Source of the DNA: Comamonadaceae bacterium
GTDB taxonomy: Bacteria > Pseudomonadota > Gammaproteobacteria > Burkholderiales > Burkholderiaceae_C
DNA: 13,724 nucleotides
Assembly (NCBI GenBank): GCA_947460165.1
Contig: CANHKH010000046.1
Span: 1 to 13,724, forward strand
Direction: 5' to 3'
Part shown: in pieces, positions 6,663 through 12,560 of the stretch
Position numbering within the stretch: the stretch's first letter is position 1
How the letters are laid out: every line of letters starts with the position of its first letter
The notes under the pieces: generated by a model
Told to the model about the DNA's origin: nothing
The model's input: the letters and a program-made list of their open reading frames with translations, nothing else
The model's database searches: none
Translations under genes and position numbers: made by a program

Positions 6663-7664
6663 ATGAAAATTTGTATCGTGGGCGCCGGTGCCATTGGCGG
6701 CATGTTGGGCGTGAAACTCGCACTCACTGGCCATGACGTGACCCTGATTTTGCGGGGCGCCAACTTAGACGCCGTGCTGCAAAACGGCTTGACGCTGATA
6801 GAAGAAAACGGCCGTGAGCTGCTGGCCAAGCCCATCAAAGCGACGGCCAACCTGGCCCAGGCCGGCGTGCAAGACCTGGTGATTTTGGGCTTGAAGGCGC
6901 ACCAAGTCTCCGCCGTGGCGGCCGACCTGCCGCCGCTCATGCACAGCGGTACCCGCGTGGTGACCATGCAAAACGGCATTCCGTGGTGGTATTTTCACAA
7001 GCTGCCAGGCAATTACACCGGCATGCCTGTGCGCGCGGTGGACCCCGATGGCTTGATTGCCCAGTCCATCCCCATTGACAGCGTGATCGGCAGCGTGGTC
7101 TACCCCGCCAGCGAGGTGATTCGCCCGGGCGTCATCAAGGTGATTGAGGGCAACCGCTTCACGCTCGGCGAGATTGACGGCACCGACACCCCCAGCTTGC
7201 GCGCCATCAGCGACGCCTTCAAGGCCGCAGGTTTTAAAGCGCCTGTGTCCACCGACATTCGCTCTGAAATTTGGCTCAAGGTCTGGGGCAATTTGAGTTT
7301 CAACCCCATCAGCGCCTTGACGCACGCCACCCTGGAAGACATTTGCCTGTACCCGCCCACCCGGGCCTTGGCCGCCAGCATGATGACCGAGGCGCAAACC
7401 ATAGGCGAAAAGCTGGGCGTGCAGTTCAAGGTCAGCCTTGAAAAACGCATTGCCGGTGCCCAGGCGGTGGGTGCCCACAAAACCTCCATGCTGCAAGATG
7501 TGGAGCAAGGTCGGGCGCTGGAGCTGCAAGCCTTGGTGGCCTCTGTGCTGGAGCTCGGCCAGATCACCCACACCCCCACGCCCACCATAGAGGCTGTGTA
7601 TGCGCTGGCCAGTTTGCTGGCCAACAACTTGCAGCAGCACGGCGCACGCTTGAAAATTTCTTGA
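6663..7664 (+). CDS. Ketopantoate-reductase-family (PanE/ApbA-like) dehydrogenase
   Basis: The 333-residue protein starts with a Rossmann glycine motif, 'CIVGAGAIGGMLG' (Gly7, Gly9, Gly12). It continues with 'LVILGLKAHQV' and 'VTMQNGIPWWYF', and carries the C-terminal-domain motif 'EIWLKVWGNLSFNPISALT'. Lys206 is probably equivalent to the catalytic lysine of E. coli PanE, and Asn210/Asn214 follow it. PanE reduces 2-dehydropantoate with NADPH. This protein is about 30 residues longer than E. coli PanE and has an aromatic 'PWWYFHKLPGNYTG' segment (about 107-120) after the NGI motif, where biosynthetic enzymes differ. With its place in a transporter/catabolic operon, I expect a different 2-oxo or 2-hydroxy acid as substrate. 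I therefore give no panE symbol. One base separates it from the FAH-family gene. Confidence 0.87.
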   Translation: MKICIVGAGAIGGMLGVKLALTGHDVTLILRGANLDAVLQNGLTLIEENGRELLAKPIKATANLAQAGVQDLVILGLKAHQVSAVAADLPPLMHSGTRVVTMQNGIPWWYFHKLPGNYTGMPVRAVDPDGLIAQSIPIDSVIGSVVYPASEVIRPGVIKVIEGNRFTLGEIDGTDTPSLRAISDAFKAAGFKAPVSTDIRSEIWLKVWGNLSFNPISALTHATLEDICLYPPTRALAASMMTEAQTIGEKLGVQFKVSLEKRIAGAQAVGAHKTSMLQDVEQGRALELQALVASVLELGQITHTPTPTIEAVYALASLLANNLQQHGARLKIS

Positions 7665-7677
7665 ACCTTTGGACACC

Positions 7678-9201
7678 ATGACCCACTTCAGCACCCTTCA
7701 CGACATGCTTGCGCAGCAAGCGAGCGCATCCACGGCCATGATGTCTCCCGGCGGCATGCCGCTTTCTTACGGGGGCTTGAACGCCTTGGTGGCGCAGACC
7801 TTGTCGTCTTTGAATGCCATGGGCATTGGCCGAGGCGACCGAGTGGCCATCGTGCTGCCCAACTGCCCCGAAATGGCCACCGCTTTTGTGGCCGTGGCCA
7901 GCGCCTGCACCGCCGCGCCCCTGAACATGGCCTACCGCGCCGATGAGTTTGAGTTTTACCTGAGCGACTTGAAAGCCAAGGCCTTGATCGTGGCGGCGGG
8001 CAGCGAGACCCCAGCTTTGGCCGTGGCGGCCAAGCTCGGCGTGGCCGTGATAGCGCTCAAAGCCTTGCCCGAGCAAGGCGCGGGTCATTTTGAACTGGTG
8101 TCTGCACAGCAGGGCCAAGCCGCCTTGCCCGGCCCGGCCCAGCCTGACGATGTGGCGCTGATTTTGCACACCTCGGGCACCACGTCGCGGCCCAAAATCG
8201 TGCCGCTCACGCACCGCAATGTGTGTGCATCGGCCCGCCACATCAGCCACACCTTGCAGCTCACCGCTGCCGACCGCGAACTGCATGTGATGCCGCTCTT
8301 TCACATTCATGGCTTGATTGCCGGCGTGCTCGCGCCCATGGCGGTGGGCAGCATGGTGTTTTGCACGCCTGGCTTTAACGCGCTCAAGTTTTTTGCCTGG
8401 ATGAAAGAGTGCAAGCCCACCTGGTACACGGCGGTGCCCACCATGCACCAAACCATCTTGGCGCGTGCTGGCAACAACATGGACGTGATCGAGGCCAACC
8501 CGCTGCGCTTTATCCGTTCGTCGTCGTCCTCCATGCCGCCGCAGGTGATTGCCGAGCTTGAAAGGGTGTTCAACACCCCGCTGATCGAGTCTTACGGCAT
8601 GACCGAAGCGGCCCACCAAATGGCCAGCAGCCCCTTGCCACCAGGCAAGCGCATCCCGGGCTCGGTGGGCATGGCCGCAGGCCCTGAAGTGGCCATCATG
8701 AGCGAGTCGGGCCAGCTCTTGCCGGCCGGTGAGGTGGGCGAGATCGTGATTCGCGGTGATAACGTCACGCTCGGTTATGAAAACAACGACAAGGCCAATG
8801 CCGAGGCCTTCACCCAGGGCTGGTTCCGCACGGGCGATCAGGGCACCATGACGGCCGACGGCTATGTGACGCTCACGGGCCGGCTCAAGGAAATCATCAA
8901 CCGGGGGGGCGAGAAAATTTCCCCGCGCGAGGTCGACGAGGTCTTGATGGACCACCCAGCCGTGGCGCAGGTGGTCACCTTTGGCATGCCGCACGACAAA
9001 TTGGGCGAAGAAGTGGCCGCCGCCGTGGTGCTGCGTGAGGGCCACAGCGCCACGGACCGAGAAATCCGCGAGTTTGTGGCGACCAAATTGGCCGACTTCA
9101 AAGTGCCCCGAAAAATCCTCATCATGGACGAGATTCCCAAAGGCGCCACCGGCAAACTCCAGCGCATTGGTTTGGCCCAAAAGCTGGGCTTGAGCGCCTA
9201 G
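7678..9201 (+). CDS. AMP-forming acyl-CoA ligase, oxalyl-CoA synthetase (AAE3/Pcs60)-like
   Basis: This 507-residue ANL-superfamily ligase has all adenylation motifs. The phosphate loop is 'LHTSGTTSRPK' (163-173). 'ESYGMTEAAHQM' lies at 304-315, 'GWFRTGDQG' and 'GRLKEIINRGGEKISPREVD' lie at the hinge, and the catalytic lysine is Lys493 in 'GATGKLQR'. Such enzymes make an acyl-adenylate and then an acyl-CoA. 'MTEAAHQM' followed by 'PLPPGKRIPGSVG', and the 'RSSSSS' run before it, resemble plant and fungal oxalyl-CoA synthetases AAE3/Pcs60 more than fatty-acyl ligases, suggesting a small dicarboxylate. Oxalate itself is unproven: no oxalyl-CoA decarboxylase or formyl-CoA transferase is in the window. 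An ATG at 7678 is chosen; an in-frame TTG three codons upstream is possible. It lies 13 bases after the PanE-like gene and ends the operon. Confidence 0.88.
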   Translation: MTHFSTLHDMLAQQASASTAMMSPGGMPLSYGGLNALVAQTLSSLNAMGIGRGDRVAIVLPNCPEMATAFVAVASACTAAPLNMAYRADEFEFYLSDLKAKALIVAAGSETPALAVAAKLGVAVIALKALPEQGAGHFELVSAQQGQAALPGPAQPDDVALILHTSGTTSRPKIVPLTHRNVCASARHISHTLQLTAADRELHVMPLFHIHGLIAGVLAPMAVGSMVFCTPGFNALKFFAWMKECKPTWYTAVPTMHQTILARAGNNMDVIEANPLRFIRSSSSSMPPQVIAELERVFNTPLIESYGMTEAAHQMASSPLPPGKRIPGSVGMAAGPEVAIMSESGQLLPAGEVGEIVIRGDNVTLGYENNDKANAEAFTQGWFRTGDQGTMTADGYVTLTGRLKEIINRGGEKISPREVDEVLMDHPAVAQVVTFGMPHDKLGEEVAAAVVLREGHSATDREIREFVATKLADFKVPRKILIMDEIPKGATGKLQRIGLAQKLGLSA

Positions 9202-9229
9202 CCTGCGGCCGTTGCGGCTGGGGGCTTTT
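9200..9229 (+). terminator. Possible rho-independent terminator after the tct operon
   Basis: Beginning at the ligase stop codon, AGCC (9200-9203) can pair with GGCT (9223-9226). Nested inside is GCCG-TTG-CGGC, and the structure ends in a short run of four T (9226-9229). Both stems are short with an internal loop, so this is a weak candidate. A transcript end is nevertheless plausible here because a gap of over 100 bases follows. Confidence 0.35.
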
Positions 9230-9324
9230 GCGCTGCGTTGTCGCATGTGCGGTACGGCAAGCCTCCGACCGCCTTGGCCTGAACTCTGGGTTACATTAAG
9301 AAATCTTCTTTTACAGAGTGGGTC

Positions 9325-9723
9325 TTGCCCGTGAAAGTTTACGACTCCATTGTTGCGGTCGAGAAGGCCATCCTGGTTCTCATTGCCGGCTTCACCGTCT
9401 ATGCCGTGGGTCTGGAAATGTTTGTCATCATTGCGGCCAAGTCGGTCAAGCTGACAGATTTGCTCTTGCTCTTCATCTATGCCGAGGTGCTGGGCATGGT
9501 CGCGGGTTTTTACAAAAACCGGCAAATTCCCATCACCATCCCGATTTTCATTGCCATCACGGCGCTGTCGCGCTTGATCATTTTGCAAGGCAAAGAGATC
9601 AATGCGGTCAACCTGATTTACGAAAGCGGCGCGGTGTTGCTGCTGGCCTTGGCGGCGGTGATTTTGCGCTGGAACCTCATTTCTTTGAAGAGCCCTGCGC
9701 CATCCAAAGACGACGACAGCTGA
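9325..9723 (+). CDS. PsiE-family (phosphate-starvation-inducible-like) membrane protein
   Basis: The 132-residue protein resembles PsiE of E. coli (136 residues). Four hydrophobic segments lie at about residues 14-34, 42-62, 70-86 and 98-117. The central 'LLLLFIYAEVLGMVAGFYKNRQIPI' region (44-68) and 'IFIAITALSRLIILQGKE' are the family's recognisable core. PsiE is induced by phosphate starvation in E. coli, but its biochemical function is unknown. I see no convincing Pho box upstream, so the same regulation cannot be claimed. The start is either TTG 9325, six bases after an AGAG, or GTG 9331 two codons on. A weak TTGGCC/TAAGAA pair (9274-9302, 17-base spacing) could be its promoter. It lies 36 bases before the CBS-domain gene. 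Confidence 0.82.
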   Translation: MPVKVYDSIVAVEKAILVLIAGFTVYAVGLEMFVIIAAKSVKLTDLLLLFIYAEVLGMVAGFYKNRQIPITIPIFIAITALSRLIILQGKEINAVNLIYESGAVLLLALAAVILRWNLISLKSPAPSKDDDS

Positions 9724-9759
9724 TTTTCCCGTTTCTTTATTTTTTCTTTAGGTAATTGA

Positions 9760-10200
9760 ATGACCACCGTCAAGTCGTGCATCCAAAAAAAATCAGGTCA
9801 AATTTTCTCCCTGAGCTCCACCGATTCTGTGACCCAAGCCCTGGAGCTGATGCGTTCGAACCGCATCCGCTCGGTGATGGTCATTGACGATGGCGCTTTG
9901 GTGGGCATGGTGTCGCAGGGCGATTGCGCCATCAAGGTCTTGCTGCCCGGACTGGTTCCGAGCCAGACGCCGCTGAGCGCCATCATGACCCGCAGCCCCA
10001 CCACGGTGGCCGTCACGGACACCTTGCAGCATTGCATGGAAATCATGTCTGCCCGCAATTTCCGCCACCTGCCCGTGCTCACCCTGGGCAAGGTGGTGGG
10101 CATGGTGTCGATTGGTGACACCGTCAAGGACATCATCAGCCAGCAGGGCGACCACATCAAGCACCTGGAAACCTTCATCAAAGGCCACGGCGTCGCCTGA
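9760..10200 (+). CDS. Two-CBS-domain protein
   Basis: The 146-residue protein consists almost entirely of a tandem CBS pair (Bateman module). The first repeat contains 'SVTQALELMRSNRIRSVMVIDDGALVGMVSQGD' as successive helix and strand elements (about 23-55). The second contains 'IMTRSPTTVAVTDTLQHCMEIM' and 'FRHLPVLTLGKVVGMVSIGDTVK' (about 75-123). The repeated 'GxVGMVSxGD' end motif is diagnostic. CBS pairs bind adenosine nucleotides or related ligands and regulate partner proteins; stand-alone ones such as this have mostly unknown partners. No kinase, channel or enzyme domain is attached. The start at 9760 follows an AGGT at 9750-9753. It sits between a psiE-like gene and an SDR gene with 13 bases to the latter, so co-transcription is likely. 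Confidence 0.92.
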   Translation: MTTVKSCIQKKSGQIFSLSSTDSVTQALELMRSNRIRSVMVIDDGALVGMVSQGDCAIKVLLPGLVPSQTPLSAIMTRSPTTVAVTDTLQHCMEIMSARNFRHLPVLTLGKVVGMVSIGDTVKDIISQQGDHIKHLETFIKGHGVA

Positions 10201-10213
10201 GGCCACACTCCAC

Positions 10214-10957
10214 ATGCCCCTGCTCCAAGGAAAAGTAGCGCTTGTCACCGGCGGCAGCAGCGGCATAGGCGCGGCCTGTGTGCGCTTGCTGGCGCAAGAG
10301 GGGGCTCGTGTTGTCATTGGTTTTCACAAAGGTGAGGAGCGGGCCCAGGCTTTGTTGGCCGAGTTGCCCGGCCACGGCCACCGAGCCTTCGCTTTTGCTT
10401 TGGACCAGCCGGGCCGCCACCCGGCCTTGGCCCAGCGCATGGAGCAAGAGCTCGGCAGGGCTGACATCTTGGTCAATTCAGCGGGTTTTACCCAGCGCAT
10501 TGCGCACAAGGATGTGCAGAGCTTGGAGCCCGAGCTGTTCAACCAGTTTTTGACTGCCAACTTGGGCGGCACCTATTCGGTGACGCGCGCCATGCTGCCG
10601 CTGCTTCAAGCGTCTGGCGACGGGCTGGTGGTGAACGTGTCTTCCGTGTCGGCCTTCACGGGCTCGGGCAGCAACATGGCTTACTGCGCGGCCAAGGCCG
10701 GGCTGGACACAATGACGCAGTCCATGGCCCGGGCTTTTGGTCCCCAGGTGCGTTTTTTGTGCGTCTCGCCCGCCTCGGTGGACACCGACTTTGTGCCCGG
10801 CCGCAACCGAGACGAGTTGCAGGCCAAAGCCCAAAAATTGCCGCTGGGCCGGGTGGTGTCTGCGCACGACGTGGCACTGGCCGTGGTGGCTTGCGCCACG
10901 CACCTCAAAACGGCCACCGGCACACGCATCGTGATCGATGGCGGCCATGTGTTGTGA
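10214..10957 (+). CDS. SDR-family NAD(P)-dependent oxidoreductase, FabG-like
   Basis: This 247-residue classical short-chain dehydrogenase has the cofactor motif 'TGGSSGIG' (12-19). 'LVNSAG' (Asn88-Gly91, in place of the usual NNAG) follows, as does 'ANLGGTY'. The catalytic set is Ser144 in 'NVSSVSAF', Tyr157 and Lys161 in 'YCAAK'. 'VSPASVDTDF' and the C-terminal 'TGTRIVIDGGHVL' complete the family pattern. It resembles FabG-like 3-oxoacyl reductases, but sequence alone does not fix the substrate, and a dedicated fatty-acid role is not supported because no other fab gene is nearby. I start at ATG 10214, where the SDR homology begins. A longer frame reading back into the CBS gene would add unrelated residues. 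It is 13 bases after the CBS-domain gene. Confidence 0.9.
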   Translation: MPLLQGKVALVTGGSSGIGAACVRLLAQEGARVVIGFHKGEERAQALLAELPGHGHRAFAFALDQPGRHPALAQRMEQELGRADILVNSAGFTQRIAHKDVQSLEPELFNQFLTANLGGTYSVTRAMLPLLQASGDGLVVNVSSVSAFTGSGSNMAYCAAKAGLDTMTQSMARAFGPQVRFLCVSPASVDTDFVPGRNRDELQAKAQKLPLGRVVSAHDVALAVVACATHLKTATGTRIVIDGGHVL

Positions 10958-10959
10958 AC

Positions 10960-11030
10960 GGCCTGGCATGTTGGGCTGAGCGCCACTCAAGCGCCTTAGG
11001 TGCCATGGGCTCAGTGCCGGCCAACAGGCC
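10960..11030 (+). other. Imperfect long stem-loop between the SDR gene and the second tctC
   Basis: Three nested complementary blocks occur: GGCC (10960-10963) with GGCC (11027-11030), TGTTGG (10969-10974) with CCAACA (11021-11026), and CTGAGC (10976-10981) with GCTCAG (11009-11014). They are separated by small bulges and a 27-base loop. No T run follows, so it is not a standard terminator. It could separate expression of the upstream genes from the receptor gene, or stabilise the transcript, or be chance. Confidence 0.35.
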
Positions 11031-11060
11031 AAACTATCACCTTCACAAAGGAGACAAGCC

Positions 11061-12071
11061 ATGAAAACCACATTGAATTCACTTCGTCCAACTCGCCAAA
11101 AAGTGTCTGCTCAGTTGACTGGTCTGCTGACCGCGCTGCTGTTCGGCTTGGCGTGTGCCCCCGCCGCCGCGCAAAGCGACTACCCCAACCGCCCCATCAA
11201 GCTGTGGCACGGCTTTGGCGCCGGCGGCAATGCCGACACCGTCGCCCGCCTCATTGCCATGAAGATGAGCGAGGGTCTGGGCCAGCCCGTGCTGGTCGAC
11301 GCCAAAACCGGCGCTGGCGGCAACTTGGCCTCTGACATGGTCGCCAAGATGCCCGCCGACGGCTACAACCTGATTTTGCTCACGGGCGGGCATGCGGTGT
11401 CTGGCGCCATGTACAAGCAACTGCCTTTTGACCCGGTGACCGACTTCAGCATGGTGTCTACCGTCATGTTCATGCCTTTTGTCATTGGCACGTCTGCAGA
11501 CAGCCCCATCAAAACCGTGTCCGAACTCATTGACGCGGCCAAAAAAGAGCCCGGCAAACTCAGCTACAGCTCGGTGGGCGTGGGCTCCACCCAGCATTTG
11601 GCCGGCGAGTTGTTCTCTGCCATGGCCGGTGTGGACATGATCCATGTGCCTTACCGTGGCGGCGCCGCCCCCGTGCAAGACGTGATGACCCAGCGCGTCA
11701 CCGTGCTCTTTGACACGCTCACCCCCACCACGCCCCACATCCGCTCGGGCAAGCTGCGGGCCTTGGGTGTGACCTCCCGCGAGCGCGCCCCTTCTGTGCC
11801 TGAGGTGCCCAGCGCGAGCGATTCACTGCCCAATTTCGAGGTCACCTCCTGGTTGGGGGTGGCCGCGCCTGCCAAGCTGCCGCCTGCGGTGCTCAGCCGC
11901 TTGAGCCAAGAAGTCGCCCGCGTGGTGGCTTTGCCCGACATTCGCCAGCGTTTGCTCGACCTGGGCGGCGCCCCGCGGGCCGGCAGCTCTGAGCAGATGC
12001 GTGTGTTGGTGGATTCTGAAATCGTCAAATGGCGCAAGGTGGTGAACGACGCCAAGATTCCCCGCCAGTAA
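11061..12071 (+). CDS. Orphan Bug-family (TctC-like) periplasmic substrate-binding protein
   Basis: The 336-residue protein has a long Sec signal peptide ending at about Ala37 ('LACAPAAA'). The classic Bug N-terminus 'YPNRPIKLWHGFGAGGNADTVAR' follows (about 41-63, in consecutive blocks), as do 'GAGGNLASDMVAKMPADGY' and 'YRGGAAPVQDVMTQRV'. Near the second-lobe hinge is 'SGKLRALGVTS'. Such receptors bind carboxylic acids and related compounds. No tctA or tctB adjoins it, a common situation for Bug proteins in Burkholderiales, so it may use a permease encoded elsewhere, conceivably the one at 3863-5870. The start is well supported by AAAGGAGA about 7-14 bases upstream. It is distinctly different in sequence from the receptor at 2844, so the two are not a recent duplication. 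The next gene begins 32 bases after its stop. Confidence 0.92.
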   Translation: MKTTLNSLRPTRQKVSAQLTGLLTALLFGLACAPAAAQSDYPNRPIKLWHGFGAGGNADTVARLIAMKMSEGLGQPVLVDAKTGAGGNLASDMVAKMPADGYNLILLTGGHAVSGAMYKQLPFDPVTDFSMVSTVMFMPFVIGTSADSPIKTVSELIDAAKKEPGKLSYSSVGVGSTQHLAGELFSAMAGVDMIHVPYRGGAAPVQDVMTQRVTVLFDTLTPTTPHIRSGKLRALGVTSRERAPSVPEVPSASDSLPNFEVTSWLGVAAPAKLPPAVLSRLSQEVARVVALPDIRQRLLDLGGAPRAGSSEQMRVLVDSEIVKWRKVVNDAKIPRQ

Positions 12072-12103
12072 GGCTTGACCCCCCCGCCCACCCGAGTTGC
12101 ACC

Positions 12104-12520
12104 ATGAACCTGCCACAAGATATCGTCACCGATGACCCCCAAGAGCTGGCCTTGCGCCAGCGCTTGGCCAGGCGGCAGTTCTACCTGTGCATGACTGAGC
12201 GGGTCGAGCGCGAAGGCGACGCCATGGCCAACCTCAAGCCGCTCATGAGTGCGCACCTGGCCTGGATCGCTGGGCTTGAAGCCTCTGGCGCGGCCTTTGC
12301 GGCAGGCCCTTTCAGGGACCACCAAGACCCCAGCTACTGGAACGGCGACGGCATGTTCATTTTGCGGGCAGACTCCAGGCAGGCGGCGGCGGCCATTGCC
12401 GACACTTGCCCCTTCCATGCCAGCGGCCTGCGGCGCTACAAGATCATCCCGTGGTGGATGAACGAGGGCTCGATCTCGCTGACCGTCAAGCTCACCAGCG
12501 GGCAGATTGTGCTGGGTTGA
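12104..12520 (+). CDS. YCII-domain (YciI-like) protein
   Basis: The 138-residue protein contains a ferredoxin-like YCII domain. A strand 'RRQFYLCMTER' leads in, followed by 'LMSAHLAWIAGLEASGAAFAAGPF' (helix with the conserved His51, then the glycine turn). 'DGMFILRADSRQAAAAI' and 'CPFHASGLRRYKIIPW' complete the characteristic strand-helix-strand. YCII proteins are mostly uncharacterised; some are enzymes acting on chlorinated aromatics, and others are fused to sigma factors. I start at ATG 12104. A longer frame overlapping the receptor gene gives unrelated residues. Its position between a Bug receptor and hmgA makes a role near aromatic degradation possible, but nothing in the sequence shows it. 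The hmgA start is 40 bases downstream. Confidence 0.8.
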   Translation: MNLPQDIVTDDPQELALRQRLARRQFYLCMTERVEREGDAMANLKPLMSAHLAWIAGLEASGAAFAAGPFRDHQDPSYWNGDGMFILRADSRQAAAAIADTCPFHASGLRRYKIIPWWMNEGSISLTVKLTSGQIVLG

Positions 12521-12560
12521 GGCTTGTATTCTTGCCAGGCACTTTCGAGGAGTTTGCTTC

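Noticed and set aside
9230..9324. Pho box upstream of the PsiE-like gene
   Set aside because: I looked for the paired CTGTCAT-type repeats and found no acceptable match.
7564..9588. Open reading frame of 674 codons on the minus strand
   Set aside because: It lies antisense to the CoA ligase and is rich in His, Gly, Arg and Gln with no domain. This is the usual shadow of a GC-rich gene; the plus-strand ligase has every family motif.
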